Assembly (NCBI GenBank): GCA_039029275.1
Contig: JBCCGL010000004.1
Span: 1 to 64,000, forward strand
Reading direction: 5' to 3'
DNA: 64,000 nucleotides
From: JBCCGL01 sp039029275
Lineage (GTDB): Bacteria; Pseudomonadota; Gammaproteobacteria; JBCCGL01
Position numbers and translations under genes: made by a program. Positions 8,231-17,770 of this stretch are shown here, piece by piece (position 1 is the first letter of the stretch; each line of letters begins with the position of its first letter). The notes under the pieces were generated by a model. It was not told the origin of the DNA. It searched no databases and was given only the letters and a program-made list of their open reading frames with translations.

Positions 8231-9244
8231 GTGCCTGAAAACGACCAACCAACACACTACAGTTTCCTCCTGGTTCCCGGATTCTCAATGATCGCATTCT
8301 CAGCGGCTGTCGAGCCGCTGCGCATGGCTAACTTCGTCACTGGCAAGAATTTGTACAGGTGGACAGCCTTATCGATTGACGGCGAACCTGTTGCCTCAAG
8401 CAACGGTCTCAGTATCACGCCAGATCTGGAGATATCCGCAATTGACAGGTGCGAAGGCGTTTTTGTGTGTAGCGGTGTCGAGATTTACGACGTAGACATC
8501 GCACCTTACTCCAACCCGATCAAGCGTTTTGTGAACATGAACGTGCCGCTTGGAGCTCTGTGCACAGGTGCCTACATATTGGCCCGCATCGGTCTGCTCA
8601 ACGGCTATCGCAGCACGATCCATTGGGAAAACCTGGCCAGTTTGCGCGAGGAATTCCCGGGAATAATTGTTTCAAACGAGTTGTTCGAAATCGACCGTGA
8701 CCGTTACGTCGCAGGCGGGGGAACGGCGCCGCTGGATATGATGCTGCACCTTATCAGTCAGCAGCACGGAGCCGATTTAGCGGTTAAAATTTCGGACCAA
8801 TTTACCTGCGACCGGATTCGCGGTCGCCACGACCGTCAACGCATGCCGCTGCAACAGCGTCTCGGCTCGCGCCAACCGAAACTGATAGAGGCAGTGTCAC
8901 TGATGGAGGCAAATCTCGAGGAACCGATGAGCCTCGACGAGCTTTCCAGTCACGTCGGCATCTCGCGCCGTCAGCTCGAACGCGTGTTCCAGAAGTATTT
9001 GCAATGCGTACCCACGCGGTACTACCTCGAGCTGCGGCTGCAACGTGCGCGACAATTACTGTTGCAAACAAGCATGTCAATTGTGGATGTTGCTTATGCG
9101 TGTGGCTTCGTTTCTGCGCCGCACTTCAGCAAATGCTATCGCGATTGCTTCGGCATACCACCGCGTGACGAACGCCGCCTGCGTGACGCGGCTCACAGTG
9201 CAGCCGGACCATCATTAGGCGCATCAGCGCTGGGATCGACCTGA
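8231..9244 (+). CDS. GATase1/AraC-type transcriptional activator, GbdR/ArgR-like
   Basis: The protein has about 337 residues. The N-terminal half is a DJ-1/PfpI-like ligand-sensing domain (FLLVPGFSMIAF at the start, GALCTGAYILA with the elbow Cys at about residue 115). The C-terminal 100 residues carry an AraC-type double helix-turn-helix (LDELSSHVGISRRQLERVF, then VDVAYACGFVSAPHFSKCYR). Relatives respond to glycine betaine, carnitine, arginine or similar compounds. An upstream GTG at 8198 is also in frame; I prefer the GTG at 8231 because it leaves the paired direct repeats outside the gene. Neither start has a good ribosome-binding site. It reads toward the oxoprolinase gene 28 bp downstream and divergently from the importer operon. 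It may control either or both. Confidence 0.85.
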   Translation: MPENDQPTHYSFLLVPGFSMIAFSAAVEPLRMANFVTGKNLYRWTALSIDGEPVASSNGLSITPDLEISAIDRCEGVFVCSGVEIYDVDIAPYSNPIKRFVNMNVPLGALCTGAYILARIGLLNGYRSTIHWENLASLREEFPGIIVSNELFEIDRDRYVAGGGTAPLDMMLHLISQQHGADLAVKISDQFTCDRIRGRHDRQRMPLQQRLGSRQPKLIEAVSLMEANLEEPMSLDELSSHVGISRRQLERVFQKYLQCVPTRYYLELRLQRARQLLLQTSMSIVDVAYACGFVSAPHFSKCYRDCFGIPPRDERRLRDAAHSAAGPSLGASALGST

Positions 9245-9272
9245 TCAACTAAACCCGATCGTTTTATCTTTG

Positions 9273-12200
9273 ATGAACAACAACTGCCGCTGGCAATTCT
9301 GGGTTGATCGCGGCGGCACCTTTACCGACCTCGTTGCGCTCACGCCCAGCGGCGAAATTGCCACGCACAAACTGCTGTCGGAAAACCCATCGCATTACCG
9401 TGATGCGGCGATACAGGGGATACGCGATTTGATGGGAGTCGCGAACGGCAGGCCTGTGCCGACCGAGCTGATCGAATCGATCAAAATGGGGACAACGGTC
9501 GCAACCAATGCCCTGCTCGAACGCAAAGGCGAACCCACACTGCTGGTCACCACGCGCGGCTTTGGCGATGCACTGCGCATTGGTTATCAGACGCGCCCCG
9601 ATCTTTTCGCGCTCGACATTGTGCTACCAGAAATGCTTTACGCTCAGGTGCTGGAAGTTGACGAGCGCATAAGCGCGCATGGCGACGTTCTGACACGACT
9701 GGATCTGGATGCGGCGCAAAAAGGGCTGCAAGCGGCGTACGACGGCGGTTTGCGTTCGCTCGCTATCGTGCTGATGCACGGCTATCGCTACCCTCAGCAT
9801 GAGCAGGCGCTTGGCCAACTTGCACGCGAAATCGGTTTTGCACAGATTTCGGTAAGCTCGGATGTGATTCCGTTGATGAAAATGGTCAGTCGTGGTGACA
9901 CCACCATCGTCGACGCCTATCTATCGCCGATACTGCGGCGCTACGTCGAGCAGGTGTCAGGCGAACTGGACGGCCTCGAACGTCAAAATGGCCGACTCAT
10001 GTTTATGCAATCAAACGGTGGGTTGACCGACGCGCGCTTTTTTCAGGGCAAGGACGCGATTCTCTCCGGCCCAGCCGGTGGCGTCGTTGGCATGGTGCGT
10101 ACCGCTTCGGCGGCGGGCTACAACAAGTTGCTCGGTTTCGACATGGGCGGCACATCAACCGACGTCAGCCATTTCGCCGGAGAATCGGACAGCGATTACG
10201 AACGCGCGTTCGAAACGCAAGTAGCCGGTGTGCGACTGCGTGCGCCGATGATGTTGATTCACACTGTCGCCGCCGGTGGCGGTTCGATCCTGCATTTTGA
10301 TGGCGCACGTTACCGCGTCGGCCCCGATTCGGCCGGTGCCAATCCAGGCCCGGCGTGCTACCGCAACGGTGGCCCACTCACCATCACAGACTGCAATGTG
10401 ATGATGGGCAAACTGCAGCCGCAGCATTTTCCACACGTTTTCGGCGAAGACGGCAAGCAGCCGCTCGACGTCAACATTGTGCGAGAAAAATTCACCGCGC
10501 TGGCACAAGAGATTTCCGCCGCGACGGCTGACGAGCGCTCACCAATTCAGGTCGCCGAAGGCTTCCTTGCCATTGCGATTGAAAATATGGCTCGCGCAAT
10601 CAGGCAAATTTCAGTTCAACGCGGTTACGACATTTCCGGCTATACCCTGTGCTGCTTCGGCGGCGCAGGCGGGCAACACGCGTGTCTGGTTGCCGACAGC
10701 CTGGGAGTGGAGCGCGTGTTTTTACACCCGCACGCGGGAGTGCTATCGGCATTCGGCATTGGTTTGGCTGACGCGCTGCTGGTTAAAGAACGAGCCGTCG
10801 AGGTCACGCTGGACCAACCTTCGCTGGCAAACGTTCACGAGACTTTATCGGCACTCGAAGGCATTGGCGTTGCCGAAATGCGTGCGCAAGGCATCCCGGA
10901 TGACCGTATCGATACTCGCTATATTCTGCAGCTGCGATACGCGGGGTCCGATACTGCGCACGGCGTCGAGTTCAACAGCCTCGATCAAATCATTGCGCAA
11001 TTCGAAATCGCACACCGCAAGCGATACGGTTTCATATCTCCCGAGAAATCTCTGATCGTCGAATCCGCGCAGGTTGAAGTTATCGGGCGTGGATCTTCTT
11101 CCTCAGCGACAATGCAGGCGATTGAAGCGGAGACGCTCACACCACTGGATAGTGCCGACGTCAATATGGCGGGCGATGCGTGGCGCACTCCGCTGTGGCG
11201 GCGTGACGATTTGGCTATCAATCAGCCGCTCAACGGACCCGCCATCGTGCTGGAGAAAACCGGCACTATAGTCGTCGAGCCGGGCTGGCGCGCGATTCGC
11301 GATGCCAACGACAACATCGTGCTTGAGCGCTATCTCGAACGCCCGACACGACAGGCTATAGGCACTCAAGTCGACCCCGTCATGCTGGAAATCTTCAACA
11401 ACCTGTTTATGTCGATTGCCGAGCAGATGGGAATAGTGCTGGAAAACACTGCCGCATCCGTCAACATCAAGGAACGGCTCGATTTTTCGTGCGCCGTGTT
11501 TGACAGCGATGGCGAGTTGATCGCGAACGCGCCGCACATACCTGTACATCTTGGTTCGATGAGCGAAAGCATCAAAACTGTCATTCGCGAAAATGCTGTT
11601 AAAAACAAAGGCGACGCGTGGATTCTAAACGCACCCTACAACGGTGGCACCCATCTGCCCGATGTCACAGTTATCAAACCTGTGTTTGTCGACGAACAAG
11701 GCGAACCGCGGTTTTATGTGGCGGCACGCGGGCACCACGCGGATGTCGGCGGTATTACACCGGGCTCGATGCCACACGATTCCAGCAACATTAATCAGGA
11801 AGGTGTACTGCTCGACAACGTAAAACTGGTCGATAGAGGCGCGTTGCTGGAGGATGACATACGCACCCTGCTCACTGACAGCGACTACCCCGCGCGCAAT
11901 ATCGACTACAACATCGCCGACTTCAAAGCTCAGCTTGCTGCCTGTGAAAAAGGCATGCAGGAATTGCTCAAAACCGTCGATCATTTCGGGCTCGATGCGG
12001 TCGAGGCCTACATGCAACACGTGCAGGATAACGCCGAAGAGTCGGTGCGACGCGTGCTGGGTAATTTAAATGACGGCGAGTTTTGCTACACCATGGACGA
12101 CGGCCACAAGGTATGCGCACGAATTACCCTTGCTCAGGACAAACGCAGTGCTGTAATCGACTTTACCGGCACCAGCGGCGTGCACCCCGGCAACTACAAT

Positions 12201-12902
12201 GCGCCCAAATCCGTCGCCGTGGCCGCCGTGCTCTACGTGTTTCGCTGTCTGGTTGATGACGCAATCCCACTCAATGCCGGCTGCCTTAAACCGCTCAAAT
12301 TAATCATTCCCGACAACTGCATGATTAACCCTGAGTACCCCGCCGCAGTGGTTGCCGGCAACGTGGAAACATCCCAGGTGATCGTCGATACGCTGTTTGG
12401 CGCGTTGGGCGTTGCCGCAGCCGCGCAAGGCACGATGAACAACTTCACCTGGGGCAACGATACACATCAATACTACGAAACTATTTGCGGAGGCGCCGGC
12501 GCAACCGACCGCGCTGACGGCTGCGACGCCGTGCATACGCATATGACTAACTCACGCCTGACCGACCCGGAAGTACTGGAGTGGCGTTTCCCAGTTTTGC
12601 TGGAAGAATTTCGCATTCGAAAAAACTCCGGAGGTGCAGGAAAGCACAGAGGTGGCGATGGCACCGTGCGACGCCTGCGATTTCTCGAAGCGATGACGGC
12701 CAATATTTTGGCGGGACATCGGCGCGTACCCCCCTACGGTGCCAACGGTGGAGTTGAAGGCAAAACCGGTGCGAATACGGTTGAACGCGTCGATGGCTCT
12801 GAAGAATTACTCGGCGCGCAAGGGCAGGCGAAGATGAACCCGGGCGACGTGTTTGTGATCAAAACGCCGGGCGGCGGCGGTTTTGGCACCCCGCACGGCT
12901 AG
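9273..12902 (+). CDS. Fused 5-oxoprolinase / hydantoinase (HyuA-HyuB)
   Basis: The protein has 1209 residues, close to eukaryotic-type ATP-dependent 5-oxoprolinases. The N-terminal 690 or so residues are the HyuA-like ATP-binding half, with WVDRGGTFTDLVAL near the start, GTTVATNALLERKG and GFDMGGTSTDVS. The rest is the HyuB-like half (DPVMLEIFNNLFMSIAEQMG, NAPHIPVHLGSM, RGHHADVGG, KTPGGGGFGTPHG at the C-terminus). The family opens 5-oxoproline to glutamate, or hydantoins to N-carbamoyl amino acids, using ATP. Family membership does not tell the two apart. Start: the ATG at 9273 is preferred to the TTG one codon earlier. It is probably co-transcribed with the regulator upstream. Confidence 0.92.
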   Translation: MNNNCRWQFWVDRGGTFTDLVALTPSGEIATHKLLSENPSHYRDAAIQGIRDLMGVANGRPVPTELIESIKMGTTVATNALLERKGEPTLLVTTRGFGDALRIGYQTRPDLFALDIVLPEMLYAQVLEVDERISAHGDVLTRLDLDAAQKGLQAAYDGGLRSLAIVLMHGYRYPQHEQALGQLAREIGFAQISVSSDVIPLMKMVSRGDTTIVDAYLSPILRRYVEQVSGELDGLERQNGRLMFMQSNGGLTDARFFQGKDAILSGPAGGVVGMVRTASAAGYNKLLGFDMGGTSTDVSHFAGESDSDYERAFETQVAGVRLRAPMMLIHTVAAGGGSILHFDGARYRVGPDSAGANPGPACYRNGGPLTITDCNVMMGKLQPQHFPHVFGEDGKQPLDVNIVREKFTALAQEISAATADERSPIQVAEGFLAIAIENMARAIRQISVQRGYDISGYTLCCFGGAGGQHACLVADSLGVERVFLHPHAGVLSAFGIGLADALLVKERAVEVTLDQPSLANVHETLSALEGIGVAEMRAQGIPDDRIDTRYILQLRYAGSDTAHGVEFNSLDQIIAQFEIAHRKRYGFISPEKSLIVESAQVEVIGRGSSSSATMQAIEAETLTPLDSADVNMAGDAWRTPLWRRDDLAINQPLNGPAIVLEKTGTIVVEPGWRAIRDANDNIVLERYLERPTRQAIGTQVDPVMLEIFNNLFMSIAEQMGIVLENTAASVNIKERLDFSCAVFDSDGELIANAPHIPVHLGSMSESIKTVIRENAVKNKGDAWILNAPYNGGTHLPDVTVIKPVFVDEQGEPRFYVAARGHHADVGGITPGSMPHDSSNINQEGVLLDNVKLVDRGALLEDDIRTLLTDSDYPARNIDYNIADFKAQLAACEKGMQELLKTVDHFGLDAVEAYMQHVQDNAEESVRRVLGNLNDGEFCYTMDDGHKVCARITLAQDKRSAVIDFTGTSGVHPGNYNAPKSVAVAAVLYVFRCLVDDAIPLNAGCLKPLKLIIPDNCMINPEYPAAVVAGNVETSQVIVDTLFGALGVAAAAQGTMNNFTWGNDTHQYYETICGGAGATDRADGCDAVHTHMTNSRLTDPEVLEWRFPVLLEEFRIRKNSGGAGKHRGGDGTVRRLRFLEAMTANILAGHRRVPPYGANGGVEGKTGANTVERVDGSEELLGAQGQAKMNPGDVFVIKTPGGGGFGTPHG

Positions 12903-12942
12903 TGGTGCGGGCTGTATAGAGGCGTTCCTTACGTTCTAAGCG

Positions 12943-15285
12943 CTATAACCTGAACTGGCCGACCGCTGATTTCAAATCGCTCGCAAGTCGATCCAGAGAC
13001 TCTCCAGCCTCCTCAGCGCTCAGTGCGTTCTTGGTTGTGCTTTCCGAAATGGTTGTGATGCGCGCGATACTGGACACCACGTTTTCGGTTACCGACCGCT
13101 GTTCCGCGGATGCGTTGGCGATCAATTTGTTAGTGGTAGTGATCTTACTCACGGCATCGTTGATCTGGTTCAAGGCGTCGGCAGCTTCATTCGCTTGTTT
13201 CACACTTGACTGCGCACGCTGGTGACCATTTTCCATTGCTGAAACCGCGTTGCGCACACCCGATTGCAGGCTCTCGATCATTTGCTGGATTTCTTCGGTC
13301 GATTCCTGCGTTCGACTCGCCAAGGTGCGGACTTCATCTGCAACGACCGCAAAACCCCTTCCCTGTTCGCCCGCGCGCGCCGCCTCAATTGCAGCATTAA
13401 GTGCCAGAAGATTGGTCTGTTCGGCGATTCCGCGAATGACGTCCAGAACGCTGCCGATATTGTCTGCATCGACAGCAAGTTTTCCGATCACATCGGATGC
13501 GCACTGAACTTCCATTGCGAGTTGACGGATGGATTCGGTTGTCGAGCTGACGACCTCGGTACCTTGACGCGCACGCTCCGTGGCCTCGCCCGCAGCATCG
13601 GTTGCTTCATCGGCACTTTGGGCAACCTGCGCGACCGTGTGCGTCATTTTGTCCATAGAATCCGATACGGAATCCGTTTCGAGTTTTTGAGTGCGGACAT
13701 GCGTGCTGGTCAAAGTACTGATCTCCGCCACGTTGGATGACGCGTCACTCAGCGACATGCTGCTGGCAGCAACGGTTTCAATACTCGTGTGCAGTTTGCC
13801 GAGCATTTTATTTAAAGACACTGAAATGCCGGCAGTGACATCGCCCTCCTGACTGCTCAGTCGTCGAGACAAGTCAGACTGATCCTCAATTTCCCCAATC
13901 TCTATTTCGAGTTTTTCAACCGGTGTCGTTAATCGAGCGGTGAACCATCGACCGGCCAGCACCGAAAATATGAGCATTACCGCTGCAACTAATCCTGAAG
14001 ATCCCAACAGTGATTTGGTAAGGGTTGCCGCCGGAGCATACGCCTCCTGCGTCTCCATCTCGCTCACAATAATCCAATTCAAATCGGCAATATTTAACTT
14101 TGTAAACGCCGATAACACCTCAGCACCAAGATAGTTTTCGGTAATTTCAAATCCTTCATCGGATTCAAATGATCGTTTTACAACACTGTCTGCGATCGAA
14201 AGGGAAAGTACCGATGTGGATCGCGCCGAAATATCATTAATGACCTCATCAACAACCCCCCGGTCGCTCAGTGTTTGTTTAAATTCGCTCACATCGCGGC
14301 TTAAGAAGCGTTCATTGGAGCGCAACACGCCGTCGGAACCAACCAGATACGCTTGACCGGTTTTTCCTAAACCGCTTTTTGACCAGTCTCCATTGCCTGT
14401 TAAAACTGCATTGAGTCGCGACGAAGATAATTTGACTATCAATACTCCAATCAATTTTTTTCTATCAATAATTGGGGCTGATACAAACATCGTCGCATCA
14501 CCGATTGCGGGTAGATACCGGCTAAAGTCGGTTAAAAATACTGGATCGGTTTCACCCGATTCAACCACGCGTTGGAAAGCGAGCGCGGCCGATGATTCTG
14601 CGTAGGGTCCGTCCAGCAGTGACGAAGCAAATTCCGGCTGCTTCGCCATCGAATAAATAATATGTCCGGTTTTCGCGTCTGCGATCATAAGATCGTCGTA
14701 GTGAAAGTTCTCCACGATACGAATGAACTGCGGGTGATAGATTTCGTGAGTTCGATGATATTTTTGATGCGAAAGGCCTTTCGAACCCTCTGCCGCCACA
14801 TTGATCAGTAAGTGTTTTTGGTCGATTGGGTTCGGGTTATCGCTAACATAAGCCGCTTGCATGGCAAGCCCAATTTCGCTGGTTTTAGCGAGCAAGTCGT
14901 CAACCGGTACATCCGCCCCCGGATTCAGATTGCCAAATGCATTCCTGAAATCTTCCTCAAGAAACGCCTGCATGCTTTGCCGCTTATCGGCCACATCCAG
15001 ATCTCCGATAGATTTTGCGATACCCGAAAACGCTGAACGAAATTTGCGAGCGGCATCGACGACGTTCTTGGTGTGAATCAAGGTGCTGACTTGATCTCTG
15101 GTCTGCTGGAAATACCCTTCGACAGCGCGTTTTTTTGCGACGCGAATTGATATCAGCTTTTGTTCCGCCTGCGCAACCAAAAGGTCGCCTGCACTGGATC
15201 GTGCCACCCAGGTACCGGCAAAAACAGATACCAGCATCGGAATCGATGCCAAGAGAGCGAGTGCGATTGTTAGTTTTGTTTTCAT
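12943..15285 (-). CDS. Methyl-accepting chemotaxis protein with Cache-type sensor
   Basis: The protein has 780 residues. Membrane segment 1 is at about residues 5-27, followed by a large periplasmic region of about 390 residues whose second half looks Cache-like (FVSAPIIDRKKLIGVLIVK, TGQAYLVGSDG). Membrane segment 2 is at about 425-450, then a HAMP linker, then the cytoplasmic coiled coil. The conserved tip is EQTNLLALNAAIEAARAG followed by GRGFAVVADEVRTLA. The C-terminus lacks an NWETF-type CheR tether. It would sense an external ligand and signal to CheA/CheW, encoded elsewhere. The ligand is unknown; the neighbouring oxoprolinase and polyamine genes may hint at a nitrogen compound. Confidence 0.93.
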   Translation of the reverse strand: MKTKLTIALALLASIPMLVSVFAGTWVARSSAGDLLVAQAEQKLISIRVAKKRAVEGYFQQTRDQVSTLIHTKNVVDAARKFRSAFSGIAKSIGDLDVADKRQSMQAFLEEDFRNAFGNLNPGADVPVDDLLAKTSEIGLAMQAAYVSDNPNPIDQKHLLINVAAEGSKGLSHQKYHRTHEIYHPQFIRIVENFHYDDLMIADAKTGHIIYSMAKQPEFASSLLDGPYAESSAALAFQRVVESGETDPVFLTDFSRYLPAIGDATMFVSAPIIDRKKLIGVLIVKLSSSRLNAVLTGNGDWSKSGLGKTGQAYLVGSDGVLRSNERFLSRDVSEFKQTLSDRGVVDEVINDISARSTSVLSLSIADSVVKRSFESDEGFEITENYLGAEVLSAFTKLNIADLNWIIVSEMETQEAYAPAATLTKSLLGSSGLVAAVMLIFSVLAGRWFTARLTTPVEKLEIEIGEIEDQSDLSRRLSSQEGDVTAGISVSLNKMLGKLHTSIETVAASSMSLSDASSNVAEISTLTSTHVRTQKLETDSVSDSMDKMTHTVAQVAQSADEATDAAGEATERARQGTEVVSSTTESIRQLAMEVQCASDVIGKLAVDADNIGSVLDVIRGIAEQTNLLALNAAIEAARAGEQGRGFAVVADEVRTLASRTQESTEEIQQMIESLQSGVRNAVSAMENGHQRAQSSVKQANEAADALNQINDAVSKITTTNKLIANASAEQRSVTENVVSSIARITTISESTTKNALSAEEAGESLDRLASDLKSAVGQFRL

Positions 15286-15313
15286 ATCACTGTGCCTGTT
15301 AATGAAGATGTCA

Positions 15314-15339
15314 CGCGATACTCAAAAAAGAGTGTCGCG
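15314..15339. repeat. Inverted repeat upstream of the chemoreceptor gene
   Basis: CGCGATACTC and GAGTGTCGCG pair over 10 bp with one G-T position and an AAAAAA loop. It lies between the end of the AmpG-like gene and the chemoreceptor gene, both minus strand. There is no T-tract after the stem in the transcribed direction. It could be a weak terminator or a 5'-leader structure. Confidence 0.35.
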
Positions 15340-15447
15340 CTCCGTTATCGGCACAGAAAAGAAACTCTTTACAGGCTAATTAAAGCGGGACGACTGCTTA
15401 CAGCGTGCACGGCACATTGCCGTAAAGGGTCTAACACGCGTCCAGAT

Positions 15448-16767
15448 TCAGCTGTGATTTTTGCCCTGCTGAACTTCCATCGGCAGGTGTTTCATCATCC
15501 AGAGCAACAGCAGCAACCCAGGTACTGCAACGCCGGTTGAAATAACGAAGAACACTACCCAGTCCGTCTGCTCAGCGACCCAGCCGCTGCTCGCTGAAAG
15601 CCACGTTCGACCAAAGGCCATGAACGATGTGAACAAGGCGAACTGTGTACCCGTGAATTTGGCGTTGCACAGTAGGGAGAGGTAGGCGACGAAAGCAGAG
15701 GACCCGAGCCCGGCTGACACGTTTTCAATGCCGATGGTGGCGACAAGAAACTGGACATCCGCACCAATCGCTGCCTGCGCCGCGAACATCAAATTAGAGA
15801 ACATTTGCAATAGACCGGCATAAAGCAGGCTTTTCATTACGCCAATTTTCGCGACCAGGTACCCGCCCGCGAAGACACCGACCATAGTCGCGATAACACC
15901 AAACACTTTGCTGACGCTTGCAATTTCAGATTTGCTAAAACCAATTTTTATGTAGAACGGGTTCGCCATCACGCCGGCAAAGGCGTCGCCAAATTTGTAC
16001 AACAGAATAAACGCAAGAATCAAAATCGCGGTGGCGAACGAGGTGCGTTGGAAAAACTCGCGAAACGGATCGCGCACGAAATCCTTGAACCATTGCAGCG
16101 GTTTACCTGTTGCCGCGGTTTGCTCGATCAAAACACTATCGCTATCAGAATTTGGCGCCAGCAGCGCCGCGATAAACCCGAGTAATAAAATCCCCGCCAT
16201 CGCACAAAAAACAATTGGCCACGCGATCACTTCAGCCAGATAAAGCGCGCCGGCTCCGGACACTATCCCGCCGATGCGGTAGCCAGCTTGCGTCATGGCA
16301 GCACCAGCGCCCTGTTGATCTTCGTCGAGAATTTCGATGCGGTAAGCATCGATAACAATATCCTGGCTGGCGGAAAAAAACGTCACGCCAATCGCCCAGA
16401 TCGCAGTGAGTAAAGGGGTTACCTCCGGTCTGCTGAATCCGAGCCCGATAATACAAATCGCCAGCGCCACCTGAATCACCATCATCCACGCGCGCCGCCG
16501 CCCGAATACCCTTGAAAGTATCGGCACCGGAATACTGTCGACCAGCGGCGCCCATAAAAACTTGACCGAATACGGTGTACCCACCAACGCAAACAGCCCA
16601 ATAGTCGCAAGCGATACGCCCGATTCGGTCAGCCAGATCGACATGGTTGAGAGGGTCAGGTACAGCGGCAGGCCAGAGGCAAAACCCATTGCCAAAACAA
16701 ACAGCAAGCGGCGCTCGAAGTACACCCGCGAAAACTGCGCAAGAAAGTGGATGTTCAGTTCAGGCAT
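15448..16767 (-). CDS. MFS transporter, AmpG-like
   Basis: This is a 439-residue inner-membrane protein with about 12 hydrophobic segments. Motifs typical of AmpG muropeptide permeases are GFASGLPLYLTLSTMSIWL near the N-terminus, YSVKFLWAPLVD, FGRRRAWM, FSASQDIVIDAYR and AGYRIGGIVSG. AmpG imports anhydro-muropeptides for wall recycling and is needed for AmpC induction. At 439 residues it is shorter than E. coli AmpG, but other Gram-negative homologues are similar. No ampD, ampR or nagZ gene is seen here, so the substrate is inferred from family motifs only. It follows the metallophosphoesterase gene on the same strand after 28 bp, so the three genes from 19023 down may form one unit. Confidence 0.85.
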   Translation of the reverse strand: MPELNIHFLAQFSRVYFERRLLFVLAMGFASGLPLYLTLSTMSIWLTESGVSLATIGLFALVGTPYSVKFLWAPLVDSIPVPILSRVFGRRRAWMMVIQVALAICIIGLGFSRPEVTPLLTAIWAIGVTFFSASQDIVIDAYRIEILDEDQQGAGAAMTQAGYRIGGIVSGAGALYLAEVIAWPIVFCAMAGILLLGFIAALLAPNSDSDSVLIEQTAATGKPLQWFKDFVRDPFREFFQRTSFATAILILAFILLYKFGDAFAGVMANPFYIKIGFSKSEIASVSKVFGVIATMVGVFAGGYLVAKIGVMKSLLYAGLLQMFSNLMFAAQAAIGADVQFLVATIGIENVSAGLGSSAFVAYLSLLCNAKFTGTQFALFTSFMAFGRTWLSASSGWVAEQTDWVVFFVISTGVAVPGLLLLLWMMKHLPMEVQQGKNHS

Positions 16768-16795
16768 TTACGTTTCAATTCGCTCGTTATCGATG

Positions 16796-17770
16796 TCAGG
16801 CGTTTTTAGGACGTTTGGCGATCCAGCCGTAGCTTATATATTTCCAGTCGATTTTATCCGGGTACATGCTGATCACTGCAAACCCCTCAGGGGTGCCCTG
16901 CCAGGGGCCACGCCACCACTTGCCACAGATTGCGCCGCCCATAATGAAGTTGATGTTGTTCCACTCGATGCGTTCTTTGACGTGCAAGTGCCCTTGCATC
17001 ACCAGGCGCAAATTGTAATTTTCAAACAGTGCAAGAACTTCGCGATTGTTAACCATGACGCGATTGGGTTGTGCCGCAAACGTTGCGCCTTTGCGAAATT
17101 GATAGAACGTTGTGAGCAGAGGAATATGCAGACAAACAATAATCGGTTTTTCACGGCCGACTTTTTCCAGATCCTGTCGAATCCATGCCTGCTGTTCCTC
17201 GTCGATAAAACCACGGTACTTGAACTCGCCGCCGATCACCTGTACCGAGTCGAGCATCATGAAGTGGTAGCCGCCAAAGTCAAAAGAGTAGTAGGTGTTA
17301 TCCAGACCAAACTTTTGTCGGTAAATCGCCTTTGGGTCGGCCTGAGGCTGACTGCCGTCTTTCGGGATAGCGCCAACAAGGTCGTGATTGCCGATAGTCA
17401 AATACGTCGGTGCTTCAAGTGTGTTGTAAAAATCAGTGAAGACATCCCAGCGTGGAGCGACGGTTTGCGCGGAGTATTCGAAACCGTCGGTGATGTAATC
17501 GCCCCCACCGATAATGATATCGGGTTTTTGCGCGTTGATCGCACGCGCAGCACGCTGCATGGCAATCGGGGTTCCCCATTCCACTCGCGCATGCGAGTCG
17601 GTAAAAAAGGCAATCCGCAATGGTTTTTGCTGCATCGCTTTCTGGTGCCCGCCTATGCCAGTGCATGCAGACAACATCGCACTGCCGGATACAGCCAGTT
17701 GCATAAAACGGCGTCGACTGATCGGCAATGCAGCCCGGGCAGCGGGTTGTTGGGAGGAAATTTTTTTCAC
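16796..17770 (-). CDS. Tat-exported metallophosphoesterase
   Basis: The protein has 324 residues. The N-terminus has a twin-arginine signal (SRRRFMQLAVSG) followed by a lipobox-like LSAC, so it is probably a periplasmic lipoprotein. The calcineurin-like metallophosphatase motifs are in order: FTDSHA (D-x-H), GGGDYITDG, IGNHDL, CLHIPL and QGHLHVKE. The family hydrolyses phosphomono- or diesters with two metal ions; the substrate is unknown. Its GTG/ATG region overlaps the end of the VanZ-like gene by 4 bp, indicating coupled translation and a shared envelope role. Confidence 0.88.
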   Translation of the reverse strand: MKKISSQQPAARAALPISRRRFMQLAVSGSAMLSACTGIGGHQKAMQQKPLRIAFFTDSHARVEWGTPIAMQRAARAINAQKPDIIIGGGDYITDGFEYSAQTVAPRWDVFTDFYNTLEAPTYLTIGNHDLVGAIPKDGSQPQADPKAIYRQKFGLDNTYYSFDFGGYHFMMLDSVQVIGGEFKYRGFIDEEQQAWIRQDLEKVGREKPIIVCLHIPLLTTFYQFRKGATFAAQPNRVMVNNREVLALFENYNLRLVMQGHLHVKERIEWNNINFIMGGAICGKWWRGPWQGTPEGFAVISMYPDKIDWKYISYGWIAKRPKNA

